Part shown: piece by piece, positions 49,847 through 60,316 of the stretch
Numbering within the stretch: the stretch's first letter is position 1
Layout: every line of letters begins with the position of its first letter
Source: Aromatoleum diolicum
GTDB lineage: Bacteria; Pseudomonadota; Gammaproteobacteria; Burkholderiales; Rhodocyclaceae
Assembly: GCF_012910955.1 (NCBI RefSeq)
Contig: NZ_WTVQ01000019.1
Coordinates: 1 to 64,000, forward strand
DNA: 64,000 nucleotides
Reading direction: 5' to 3'
Notes under the pieces: generated by a model
Databases searched by the model: none
What the model saw: only the letters and a program-made list of their open reading frames with translations
What the model was told of the DNA's origin: nothing
Translations under genes and position numbers: made by a program

Positions 49847-51072
49847 GCGCGCAGATCGAGCTCGGCTTGCGCGACGTTGCCGCGCTCGGCCAGGTGTTCA
49901 CGCCGGAGGCGGTGGTGCAGGCGATGCTCGCGTTGCGCAGGAATCGCGGCCGCGTGCTGGAGCCGTCGTGCGGCGACGGGGCTTTTCTGCGTCATCTGCC
50001 GGGGGCGGTCGGGATCGAGTTCGACGCCGCGCATTGCCCGCCGGGGGCGCTGAACGAGGACTTCTTCGCGTATCGGGAAGCCGAGCGGTTCGACACGATC
50101 ATCGGCAATCCGCCCTATGTGCGCTTCCAGGATATTCCGGCCGCGACACGTGTGCTGTTGCAGGCCGAGCATTTCGACGGGCGCTCCAATCTCTACCTGT
50201 TCTTCATCGAGAAATGCCTGCGCCACCTGGCGCCAGGTGGCGAGCTGATCTTCATCACGCCGCGCGACTTCCTGAAAGTGACGTCCGCGGTGAAGCTCAA
50301 CCGGCTGATGATGGCAAGCGGGACGATCACCGATGCGATCGAGCTGGGCGATGCGCGGGTATTCGACGACGCGGTGCCGAACTGCCTGATCTGGCGCTTC
50401 GAGAAGGGTTGTTTCGAGCGCTCGATGCGTTATGCGGAGATCGGCGTCGGCGACCGGCTCGCTGATGCGCTGGCGGCGCCGGCGTGGGAAACGCGCCATC
50501 TGATCGAGTGCGCCGGTCACCTGATGTTTGCGCACGGCGATTATCCGCTGCGCCTGTCGGACGTCGCCTTCGTCAAGGTCGGGGCGGTGTCGGGTGCGGA
50601 TGACCTGTATGCCGACGAACGTGCCGGCAATCGCGAGTTCGTGTGTTCGGCGACGGTGAAGACGGGCAAGACCCGGCGCATGCTGTGGGTGGAGCCGACG
50701 GACGCGCCGCCGCCAGCGCTGTTGCCGCACAAATCGCGCCTGATCGCCCGCCGCGTGCAGGCTTTCGACGAGCGCAACTGGTGGCACTGGGGGCGCGGCT
50801 ACTACCAGTCGGAGCGCCCGCGCGTCTATGTGAATGGCCGCACGCGTCAGGCGCGACCGTTCTTCCTGCACGACTGCCCGCATTACGACGGTTCGGTGCT
50901 GGCGGTGTTTCCGCGTCGCGCGGATGTCGATCTGGCAGCTTTGCGCGACGCGCTGAACGCCGTCGACTGGGGCGATCTGGGGTTTGTCTGCGATGGCCGT
51001 TATCTGTTCACCCAGCGCAGTCTCGAGAATGCGCCGTTGCCGGAGCACTTTCGCGCCTTCGCCGCGGTCTGA
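49843..51072 (+). CDS. N6-adenine DNA methyltransferase, TaqI-like, orphan
   Basis: 409-aa gamma-class adenine methyltransferase. Motif X-like FTPEAVVQAML (from residue 19), motif I VLEPSCGDGAF (38-48) and motif IV NPPY (89-92) are present, and a long C-terminal region (about 220-409) likely serves target recognition. No endonuclease gene adjoins it, so it looks like a solitary methyltransferase with regulatory or protective use. GTG 49843 is the best start because it begins the homologous N-terminus after GGAG. It lies upstream of gshA in the same direction. Confidence 0.85.
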   Translation: MSAQIELGLRDVAALGQVFTPEAVVQAMLALRRNRGRVLEPSCGDGAFLRHLPGAVGIEFDAAHCPPGALNEDFFAYREAERFDTIIGNPPYVRFQDIPAATRVLLQAEHFDGRSNLYLFFIEKCLRHLAPGGELIFITPRDFLKVTSAVKLNRLMMASGTITDAIELGDARVFDDAVPNCLIWRFEKGCFERSMRYAEIGVGDRLADALAAPAWETRHLIECAGHLMFAHGDYPLRLSDVAFVKVGAVSGADDLYADERAGNREFVCSATVKTGKTRRMLWVEPTDAPPPALLPHKSRLIARRVQAFDERNWWHWGRGYYQSERPRVYVNGRTRQARPFFLHDCPHYDGSVLAVFPRRADVDLAALRDALNAVDWGDLGFVCDGRYLFTQRSLENAPLPEHFRAFAAV

Positions 51073-51160
51073 GCGGTGTGGGCGCGGAGTAAGGTAATAT
51101 TGGTGCCAAATCATCCGCCGCAGCGCGTCCGTCTGCGGCGTTTTTTCCGGGAAAATCCTT

Positions 51161-52456
51161 ATGGTCCCTCATCTGACGACTGCGCTGACCGGCCCCTTGC
51201 TGGAACTGGAGAAGCGCTTCCTCGGCCATGCCACGGAGATCGAACGCTGGATGCGCACGCAGTGGCAGGACCACATGCCGCCTTTCTACGCGTCGACCGA
51301 CCTGCGCAATTCCGGCTTCAAGCTCGCGCCGGTGGATCTGAACCTGTTTCCCGGTGGCTGGAACAACCTCAACGACGTCTTCATGCCGCTGTGCGTGCAG
51401 GCGGCGCAGGACGCGATCGAGCGCATCTGCCCGGATGCGCGGCAGCTATTGCTGATTCCCGAGAACCACACGCGCAACCTGTTCTACCTGCAGAACGTCG
51501 CCAAGCTGGTGTCGGTGCTGCAACTCACCGGCCTGGACGTGCGCGTCGGGTCGCTGCTGCCCGAAGTGACCGCGCCGATGACGCTGGAGCTGCCCAACGG
51601 CAGCACGCTGACGCTGGAGCCGCTGGAGCGGCACGGTGCACGGGTGGGGCTGGCGGGCTTCGATCCCTGCGCGATCCTGCTCAACAATGACTTGTCGGCG
51701 GGCATCCCGCCGATCCTCAAGGGGCTCGACGAACAGTGGCTGATCCCGCCGCTGCACGCCGGCTGGCATGTGCGGCGCAAGTCGATACATGCGGCGGCCT
51801 ACGATCGCGTGGCGCGCGAGTTCGCCGACGTGATCGGCATCGACCCGTGGCGCATCAACCCGGAATTCGGCGTGTGCGGCCAGATCAACTTCCAGGAGCG
51901 TACCGGCGAGGAGTGCCTCGCGGTGCAGGTCGACAGCCTCCTCCAGCGTATCCGCGAGAAGTACCGCGAATACGGCATCGACGAGACTCCTTTCGTGGTC
52001 GTGAAGGCCGATGCCGGCACCTACGGCATGGGCGTGATGACGGTACGCGATGCGTCCGAGGTGAAGGGCCTGAACCGCCGCCAGCGCAACAAGATGAGCG
52101 TCGTCAAGGAAGGCCTGCAGGTGCAGGAAGTGATCATCCAGGAAGGTGTGCATACCTTCGAGACGGTCGATGACGCGGTTGCCGAACCGGTCGTGTACAT
52201 GATGGATCGCTTCGTCGTCGGCGGTTTCTACCGCGTGCACACCGAGCGTGGCCGCGACGAGAATCTCAATGCGCCGGGCATGCACTTCAAGCCGCTCGCG
52301 TTCCAGACCTGCTGCTCGTTGCCGGACTGCCGTCAGGCACCGGACGCCGCGCCCAACCGCTTCTACGCTTATGGTGTGGTGGCGCGCCTGGCGCTGCTCG
52401 CGGCATCGGTCGAGATAGAGGAAACCGCGCCGGCCGAAGCCGATATGGTGGCCTGA
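51161..52456 (+). CDS. gshA: Glutamate-cysteine ligase, proteobacterial GshA (ATP-grasp) type
   Basis: 431-aa enzyme for the first step of glutathione synthesis, of the GshA family found in beta/alpha proteobacteria and distinct from the 518-aa E. coli enzyme. Recognisable segments are FKLAPVDLNLFPGGWNNLND, ENHTRNLFYLQNVAKL, VVVKADAGTYGMGVMTV and FVVGGFYRVHT. gshB follows 20 bp later, so the pathway is one transcription unit. Confidence 0.93.
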   Translation: MVPHLTTALTGPLLELEKRFLGHATEIERWMRTQWQDHMPPFYASTDLRNSGFKLAPVDLNLFPGGWNNLNDVFMPLCVQAAQDAIERICPDARQLLLIPENHTRNLFYLQNVAKLVSVLQLTGLDVRVGSLLPEVTAPMTLELPNGSTLTLEPLERHGARVGLAGFDPCAILLNNDLSAGIPPILKGLDEQWLIPPLHAGWHVRRKSIHAAAYDRVAREFADVIGIDPWRINPEFGVCGQINFQERTGEECLAVQVDSLLQRIREKYREYGIDETPFVVVKADAGTYGMGVMTVRDASEVKGLNRRQRNKMSVVKEGLQVQEVIIQEGVHTFETVDDAVAEPVVYMMDRFVVGGFYRVHTERGRDENLNAPGMHFKPLAFQTCCSLPDCRQAPDAAPNRFYAYGVVARLALLAASVEIEETAPAEADMVA

Positions 52457-52476
52457 GCCAGTCATGAGCAAGCCCC

Positions 52477-53430
52477 ATGTCGCGTAGCCTGAAACTCGCC
52501 TTCATCCTCGATCCGCTCGACAAGCTCAAGGCCTACAAGGATTCCAGCATCGCGATGATGCGCGCCGCGGCGGCGCGCGGACATTCGGTGTTCGCGATCC
52601 GCCGCGAGGCGCTGAGCTGGTGCGACGGCGTCGTCGCCGCGCGCGCCCTGGCGATCAGCCCGACCGACGACGATCACGACTGGTATGTCGCCGGCGACGA
52701 GGCGGTGCTGCCACTGACCGCCTTCGACGCCGTGATCATGCGCCAGGATCCGCCGTTCGACTTCGAGTACGTCACCGCGACCTGGCTGCTGGAGCGCGCG
52801 GTGGCCGGCGGCGCGCGCGTGTTCAACGATCCGCGTGCGATCCGCGACCATTCGGAAAAGCTCGCGATCTGCGAATTTCCGCAGCTCATTGCGACCACGC
52901 TGGTCGCCCGCGATGCGGTCGACGTGCATGCCTTCATCGACGAGCTGGGTGACGTGATCCTGAAGCCGCTCGACGGCATGGGCGGCAGCCAGATTTTCCG
53001 CGTGCGCGCCGACGACCCCAACCGCAACGTGATCGTCGAGACGCTGACTCACGACGGCGTGCGCACCATCATGGCGCAGCGCTACCTGCCGGCGATCGCC
53101 GAGGGCGACAAGCGCGTGCTGATCGTCGGCGGCGAAGTAGTGCCGTATTCGCTGGCGCGCATTCCCAAGGCCGGTGAGACGCGCGGCAACCTCGCCGCCG
53201 GCGGGCGCGGCGTCGCGATGGCGCTGACCGCGCGCGAGCGCGAGATTGCCGAATGCCTCGCGCCGATTCTGTGGGCGCGCGGCCTGCTGGTGGTGGGCCT
53301 CGACGTGATCGGCGGGCATCTGACCGAAATCAACGTCACGAGCCCCACCTGCTTTGTCGAGATCGAGGCGCAGACCGGTTTTTCCATTGCGGCGCTGTTC
53401 GTCGACAAGCTCGAACAGGCTTGCATCTGA
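52477..53430 (+). CDS. gshB: Glutathione synthetase
   Basis: 317-aa ATP-grasp ligase that joins gamma-glutamylcysteine to glycine. Typical segments are KLAFILDPLDKLKAYKDSSI, VIMRQDPPFDFEYV, VILKPLDGMGGSQIF and LTEINVTSPT. It lies between gshA and apbE; its TGA overlaps the next ATG as TGATG, so translation of apbE is coupled to it. Confidence 0.97.
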   Translation: MSRSLKLAFILDPLDKLKAYKDSSIAMMRAAAARGHSVFAIRREALSWCDGVVAARALAISPTDDDHDWYVAGDEAVLPLTAFDAVIMRQDPPFDFEYVTATWLLERAVAGGARVFNDPRAIRDHSEKLAICEFPQLIATTLVARDAVDVHAFIDELGDVILKPLDGMGGSQIFRVRADDPNRNVIVETLTHDGVRTIMAQRYLPAIAEGDKRVLIVGGEVVPYSLARIPKAGETRGNLAAGGRGVAMALTAREREIAECLAPILWARGLLVVGLDVIGGHLTEINVTSPTCFVEIEAQTGFSIAALFVDKLEQACI

Positions 53431-54485
53431 TGGTCATGCGGGGAATCGCCGGCCGCTGTGCCGCGGCTTTGCTGGTCTTCTTGTTAGCCGTGATGATGGC
53501 GGCCTGCACACGCCCGGAACTGCACCGCCAGGAAGCCTACGTGTTCGGTACGCGGGTCGATCTGACCGTGTATGGGGAATCGCGCGAACTGGCCGACGAG
53601 GCGATGGCCGCGGTGCTGCGCGAGTTCGATCGCCTGCATCGCACGTATCACGCCTGGGAGCCGTCCGAACTGACGACGCTCAACGCGGCGATCGCGCGCG
53701 GCGAGATTGCGACCGTGTCGGGCGAACTCGCGACGATGCTGACCGACGCGCAGCGCCTGTCCGAACTGGGTAATTCGCTGTTCAACCCGGCGATGGGCGC
53801 GCTGATCGAAATGTGGGGATTCCATGCCGACGAATTCGTGCCGCGCCGCCCCGACCCTGCGGCATTGCAGGCGGTGCTGGAGGCAAGTCCGCGCATGTCG
53901 GATCTGGTGATCACGGGAAACCAGGTCGGAAGCCGCAATCCTGCCGTCAAGCTCGACCTCGGCGGTTACGCCAAGGGCTACGCGCTGGACCGCGCGGTGG
54001 CGATCCTGCGCAGCAAGGGCATTGAAAATGCGCTGATCAATATCGGCGGCAACGTCATGGCGCTCGGCAAGAAGGGCGACACGCCGTGGCGCCTGGGCCT
54101 GCAGCACCCGCGCGAGCCGCAGCCGCTGGCGACCCTGCCGCTCTACGACGGCGAAGCGATCGGCACCTCCGGCGACTATCAGCGCTATTTCGAACTCGAC
54201 GGCAAGCGCTATTCGCATCTGCTCGATCCGCGCAGCGGCGGTCCGGCCGACGCGACGCAGTCGCTGACGGTGCTGATCACGCCGCGCGAGGGCGCCGGCA
54301 CGCTGTCGGACGCCGCCAGCAAGCCGCCCTTCATCGCCGGTGACAACTGGCGCGAATACACCCGTCGTTACGGCATCGAGCACGCGCTGCGCGTCGCAGC
54401 GGACGGGCACATCGAGGTGACGCGCGAACTGCGCGGGCGCCTGCAGTTTCCCTCCGGCAGCGCGCCGGTGACCGTGGTGGATTGA
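53430..54485 (+). CDS. apbE: FAD:protein FMN transferase ApbE, lipoprotein
   Basis: 351-aa enzyme that attaches FMN covalently to Thr/Ser of exported flavoproteins such as NqrB/NqrC or RnfG/RnfD. The lipobox-like segment VMMAAC ends at C26. EAYVFGTRVDLTVYG, LDLGGYAKGYALDRA and the NIGGNVMALG loop are diagnostic. The usual C-terminal metal-site motif is slightly changed here (SDAASKPPF, with Lys where Thr is usual), so activity deserves checking. Coupled to gshB by TGATG. Confidence 0.9.
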   Translation: MVMRGIAGRCAAALLVFLLAVMMAACTRPELHRQEAYVFGTRVDLTVYGESRELADEAMAAVLREFDRLHRTYHAWEPSELTTLNAAIARGEIATVSGELATMLTDAQRLSELGNSLFNPAMGALIEMWGFHADEFVPRRPDPAALQAVLEASPRMSDLVITGNQVGSRNPAVKLDLGGYAKGYALDRAVAILRSKGIENALINIGGNVMALGKKGDTPWRLGLQHPREPQPLATLPLYDGEAIGTSGDYQRYFELDGKRYSHLLDPRSGGPADATQSLTVLITPREGAGTLSDAASKPPFIAGDNWREYTRRYGIEHALRVAADGHIEVTRELRGRLQFPSGSAPVTVVD

Positions 54486-54498
54486 GGCGGCAGCCCGC

Positions 54499-55398
54499 GT
54501 GCCGCCGAATCGTCCGCACCTCGACCGCCTCGCCATCGTGATGATGGTGGTGTTGTGCACGATCTGGGGTCTGCAGCAGGTCGCGATCAAGGTCGCGAAC
54601 GCCGGCATTTCGCCGATGTGGCAGGCGGGCCTGCGCTCGCTCGGCGCGACCCTGCTGGTGCTGGCGTGGGCGCAGCTGCGCGGCGTGAAGCTGCGCGAGG
54701 CCGACGGCACGCTCGCACCGGGGCTGCTCGCCGGCCTGCTGTTCGCCGCCGAGTTCGCGCTGATCTTCGGTGCTCTGCAATACACCACCGCGTCGCGCGG
54801 CGTGATCTTCCTCTATACCGCCCCCTTCATGGTCGCGCTCGGTGCCGTCTGGCTGCTGCCCCACGAGCACATGCGCCGAGCGCAATGGGCGGGCATGGCG
54901 CTGGCCTTCGCCGGAGTGCTGGCGCTGTTCGGCGAGAGCCTGTTGCGACCGGCCGGGAAGGCCTGGATCGGTGACCTGATGATGCTGCTCGCCGCGGTGG
55001 CGTGGGCCGCGACGACGCTGACCGTGAAGGTCAGCCCGCTGGCCCGCGCGTCGGCCGAGAAAACCCTGCTGTATCAGTTGGGCGTGTCGGCGCTGGCCTT
55101 GCTGTCGCTGTCGCTGCTCTTCGGCGAGCCGGGGGTCTTCGCGCCCTCCGCGGCAGTATGGGCGAGCTTCGCATTCCAGGTCGTGATCGTCGCCTCGGCG
55201 AGCTACGTGGCCTGGTTCTGGCTCATCTCGCAGTACCCCGCGACGCGCCTGTCGTCGTTTTCCTTTCTCACGCCGGTGATGGGCGTGCTCGCCGGCGCGC
55301 TGCTGCTCGGCGAGACGCTGACGCCGGCGATCTATCTGGCACTGGCGCTGGTTGGCGTGGGTATCTGGATCGCCAACCGCCCGCCGTCCGCGAACTGA
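54499..55398 (+). CDS. EamA/DMT-family transporter
   Basis: 299-aa inner-membrane protein with ten predicted helices and two EamA repeats (WGLQQVAIKVANAGISPMW; QYTTASRGVIFLYTAPFMVA; the second near 155-295). It probably exports a small metabolite. GTG 54499 has a GAGG box 13 bp after the apbE stop, suggesting it belongs to the gsh-apbE unit. Substrate unknown; adjacency to glutathione genes is suggestive at most. Confidence 0.87.
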   Translation: MPPNRPHLDRLAIVMMVVLCTIWGLQQVAIKVANAGISPMWQAGLRSLGATLLVLAWAQLRGVKLREADGTLAPGLLAGLLFAAEFALIFGALQYTTASRGVIFLYTAPFMVALGAVWLLPHEHMRRAQWAGMALAFAGVLALFGESLLRPAGKAWIGDLMMLLAAVAWAATTLTVKVSPLARASAEKTLLYQLGVSALALLSLSLLFGEPGVFAPSAAVWASFAFQVVIVASASYVAWFWLISQYPATRLSSFSFLTPVMGVLAGALLLGETLTPAIYLALALVGVGIWIANRPPSAN

Positions 55399-55406
55399 CC
55401 GGTTCG

Positions 55407-55424
55407 CCGCAGCAATGGCTGCGG
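55407..55424. terminator. 7-bp hairpin between convergent EamA and LysR genes
   Basis: CCGCAGC (55407-55413) and GCTGCGG (55418-55424) with loop AATG. No U-tract. Likely bidirectional end. Confidence 0.45.
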
Positions 55425-55451
55425 GGACACAATCACGCCGCCATCTCCGCT

Positions 55452-56351
55452 TCACGCCGTTGCAGCAGCCTCGGTGCGCAGCCAGTCCGCAAAGCGCGCG
55501 ACTTCGGGGCGTGGTGTCCCGGGGGCGGTGACGAGCCAGAAGCCGCGGCCGGTCATCTCGCGGCGGCCGCTGCCCACGAGCTTCAAGCGTCCGTCGGCAA
55601 TCAACTGGTCGAGCAACTGGGCGCGGCCGATCGCGATCCCCTGGCCGCCAACGGCTGCCTGGATCAGCTGGTCATAGTGGTTGAAGACCAGCACCGCACG
55701 CGGTCGGATCTTGTCCAGCCCCATCGCCGCCAGCCAGTCGTTCCACCGCAACCACGGATAGCGGGGATCGTCGAAATCGAGCAGCACGGTTTCGGGTAGC
55801 GTATCGCGGTCGAGCGGACGTGCGGCGAGTGCCGGGCTCGCCACCGGCACCACCGATTCTCCGAACAGGCGTTCGGCGCCGGCCGGGGCGTCGCGGTCGG
55901 CGCAGTAGCGAACTGCAAGGTCCACGCCTTCGCGTGCGAGATCGAGCATGCGGTTGCTCGCCGCGACGCGCACGTCGATATCCGGGTGGAGCCCCTGAAA
56001 GCGCGACAGTCGCGGTACCAGCCACAGCGCGGAGATGCCGATGCTGGCAGTGACGGTCACCGGCCGCGGGCCGCGCTGGCGAAAGGTGTCGGCGAGCGCG
56101 GCGTAATCGTCGAGCCAGCCTTCCGCCGCAGCGGCCAGACGCGCACCCTCGGCCGTCAGCGCAAGACGGCGGATGCCACGCACGAACAGCGGCACCCCCA
56201 GTGCCGCTTCGAGCGTCTGTATCTGGCGGCTGATCGCCGACTGGGTCAGGAAGAGCTCTTCGGCGGCGCGCGTGAAGCTCAGATGCCGCGCCGCGGCGAC
56301 GAAGCCGCGCAGCGGGTCGAGCGGCGGGAGGTGGGAAAGTTGCGTATGCAT
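55452..56351 (-). CDS. LysR-family transcriptional regulator (GcvA-like)
   Basis: 299-aa regulator. The HTH is in LSFTRAAEELFLTQSAISRQ, followed by a substrate-binding domain with the GcvA-subgroup segments GISALWLVPRLSRFQ and DLAVRYCADRD. It is divergent from the DUF2917 gene and may control it. Ligand unknown. Confidence 0.93.
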   Translation of the reverse strand: MHTQLSHLPPLDPLRGFVAAARHLSFTRAAEELFLTQSAISRQIQTLEAALGVPLFVRGIRRLALTAEGARLAAAAEGWLDDYAALADTFRQRGPRPVTVTASIGISALWLVPRLSRFQGLHPDIDVRVAASNRMLDLAREGVDLAVRYCADRDAPAGAERLFGESVVPVASPALAARPLDRDTLPETVLLDFDDPRYPWLRWNDWLAAMGLDKIRPRAVLVFNHYDQLIQAAVGGQGIAIGRAQLLDQLIADGRLKLVGSGRREMTGRGFWLVTAPGTPRPEVARFADWLRTEAAATA

Positions 56352-56479
56352 GATATTTACGCATGCTTTGGATGCGCATTTGCCGTTTGTTTGACCAGTA
56401 TTTTATGACGATACTGCAGTCATGGCGGTACGGATAGATGCACGATGTGCATCCGAAATCGCCGTTTAAGGAGTTCATC

Positions 56480-56839
56480 ATGGATGCGCGTTCGGAAATC
56501 ACCCGGATGGTGCTGGCACCACGCGAAACGATGGTTCTGGATCAGGCTCTCGGCGTCGAAGTCATCGCCTGCAAAGGCAGTGTGTGGCTGACCCAGGATG
56601 GCGACAGCCGCGACATTGTGCTCAATCCGAGTCAGTCCTTCACCCTGTCGCATGCTTCGGGGGTCGTGATGACGACTTCGCACGGGGCGGAATTCATCCT
56701 GCGATCGACGCAACGAACTGCGACGACTGCATTGCAGACGGGCTGGATGCGGCGGCTGGTGGGGTGGTTCGATCCGCGCACGAGCAGTCGGGTGTGCGCC
56801 GCGCTGGCCGGCCGGGTCCGCGTGCATCGCGTGGCGTGA
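56480..56839 (+). CDS. DUF2917 family protein
   Basis: 119-aa protein of the DUF2917 family found mainly in betaproteobacteria, often next to LysR regulators. The cupin-like core reads VLDQALGVEVIACKGSVWLT, QDGDSRDIVL and GVVMTTSHGAEFIL. The AAGGAG site places the start at 56480 rather than an upstream in-frame ATG at 56438. Function unknown. Divergent LysR partner suggests specific control. Confidence 0.87.
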   Translation: MDARSEITRMVLAPRETMVLDQALGVEVIACKGSVWLTQDGDSRDIVLNPSQSFTLSHASGVVMTTSHGAEFILRSTQRTATTALQTGWMRRLVGWFDPRTSSRVCAALAGRVRVHRVA

Positions 56840-56912
56840 GTGGGCGGGGCGCATGCGCGCCCCGGATCGGCTAAAGTGCTACAGACCGTCAAGCGAATTG
56901 GAGTGCCGCGAC

Positions 56913-57509
56913 ATGTCACGCCCCAAGATCGAATTCTGGTACGAATTTGCCAGTTCCTATTCCTATCTGTCGGTGATGCGCATCGATGCGCTGGCCGAAA
57001 AGGCGGGCGTCGAGGTCATATGGCGCCCGTTTTTGCTCGGGCCGGTGTTCCTGGCGATGGGCTGGAACGATTCGCCGTTCAACATCTACCCGCCGAAAGG
57101 ACGCTACATGTGGCGCGATCTGGCACGGTTGGCGGACAAATACGACCTGCCTTTCCGCATGCCCAGCCGCTTCCCGCGCAACGGCATGCTCGCCGCGCGG
57201 GTGGCGCTGCTGGGGGTCGAGCCGGGCTGGGTGGCGGCGTTCTCGCGCGCGGTGATGCTCGCCAATTTCGCCGAGGATCGCGAGATCGGGGAACCCGTGG
57301 TGATTGCCGAAATCCTCGCCGGGCTCGGCTTGCCGGCGCAGGAATTGCTGGCCGCGGCCGTCAGCGAGAAAAACAAGCTCGCGCTGCGCCGTCAGACCGA
57401 GCGGGCGAGCGAACTGGGACTATTCGGTGCACCGAGCTTCCGTGTCGGCGAGGAACTGTTCTGGGGCAACGACCGCCTCGAGGATGCGCTCGCCTGGGCG
57501 CTGCGTTGA
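56913..57509 (+). CDS. DsbA-fold 2-hydroxychromene-2-carboxylate isomerase/kappa-GST-like protein
   Basis: 198-aa thioredoxin-fold protein of the DSBA/HCCA-isomerase type. The active-site loop is FWYEFASSYSYLS, with Ser rather than a CXXC pair, as in glutathione-dependent isomerases of aromatic catabolism. GAPSFRVGEELFWGNDRLED near the C-terminus is typical. ATG 56913 with GGAG is used rather than the longer in-frame reading. No naphthalene-type catabolic genes adjoin it, so the substrate is open. Confidence 0.88.
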   Translation: MSRPKIEFWYEFASSYSYLSVMRIDALAEKAGVEVIWRPFLLGPVFLAMGWNDSPFNIYPPKGRYMWRDLARLADKYDLPFRMPSRFPRNGMLAARVALLGVEPGWVAAFSRAVMLANFAEDREIGEPVVIAEILAGLGLPAQELLAAAVSEKNKLALRRQTERASELGLFGAPSFRVGEELFWGNDRLEDALAWALR

Positions 57510-57519
57510 GTCGTCAGAC

Positions 57520-57540
57520 GCCCGCGCCGCGTGAGCGGGC
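57520..57540. terminator. 6-bp GC hairpin between convergent DsbA-fold and hypothetical genes
   Basis: GCCCGC (57520-57525) and GCGGGC (57535-57540), loop of 9 nt, no U-tract. Confidence 0.4.
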
Positions 57541-57549
57541 TGCGCCGTT

Positions 57550-58158
57550 TCAGTTGGCAGTTCCCTTGGCTTTGTCCGCTTCGCGCTTGCGCATCCGTTC
57601 CTCGTAGCGTGCGCGGTCGCGTTCGGCGGCGGCGGCACGCTCGGCCGCTTCGGCCTCGGCTTTCGCGCGCGCGCTGGCCTTTTCGGCGTCCTTCTGCTGC
57701 CGTTCGGTCTGCTGCGCTGCGGTGGCGCGTGCAGCGTCGGCTTCGCGCTGGCGCCGCGTGCCCTCGGCAGTCGGGTCGGGCTGGATGGCAAACGCCTCGG
57801 GCGGCGTCGGCGCGGCGGGCTGGGTCGGCGCGTCGGTGGCGGTGCGCCCGCTCGCCGCGGCGGCACGCTGCTTCTGCGCCAGTTCGATGCGGCTGGCCTC
57901 GATTTCCATTTCGCGCGCCTGACGGATCGTTTCGAGGCGTGCTTCCTTCTCGTTGCTGATGCAGCGGTTGACCAGAAAACGCTCGTAGCAGGCCGGCAGC
58001 TTCGTCGCGAGCGTGTCGTCGGCCTGTGTGCGCAGCACTTTGGCCTCATCGCGCAGGCGCGCGGCGCGTTCCAGTTCGGGGTCGGCGTCCGGTGCGGAAT
58101 CGGCCGCGGTGGCGAGCCCGCTGAGAAGGGCGAGCAGCAGTAACAGGAGGCGGGGCAC
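57550..58158 (-). CDS. Secreted charged coiled-coil-like protein, unknown function
   Basis: 202-aa protein with a Sec signal peptide (about 1-18, LLSGLATAA). The mature part is extremely Ala/Glu/Arg/Lys-rich and likely helical (ARATAAQQTERQQKDAEKAS). Two Cys (ACYERFLVNRCIS) near residue 60 could form a disulfide. Not assigned to a named family by eye. Divergent from the ABC-F gene across 64 bp. Confidence 0.7.
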   Translation of the reverse strand: MPRLLLLLLALLSGLATAADSAPDADPELERAARLRDEAKVLRTQADDTLATKLPACYERFLVNRCISNEKEARLETIRQAREMEIEASRIELAQKQRAAAASGRTATDAPTQPAAPTPPEAFAIQPDPTAEGTRRQREADAARATAAQQTERQQKDAEKASARAKAEAEAAERAAAAERDRARYEERMRKREADKAKGTAN

Positions 58159-58222
58159 GATGTTCGGCGTCTGTCAGATTAGGGGTGAGTAGAATAACGC
58201 CTTTACCCATTGATGCGCTGAC

Positions 58223-60154
<1,932 letters not shown>

Positions 60155-60316
60155 ACGGGCTTTCCGGGGTGGGTGGCCGCCGTCCCCCGGTCGGTTTCGC
60201 GCAGTGGGCCGTGCGTGGTGGTCGGAGACGCAACGCTTACCAGAACCGGCGCTTTGCCCGTACAGTAATGCGCTGCCCGCGTCGGGCGACCGATCCCTGC
60301 CCTCGGAGAACATGCC

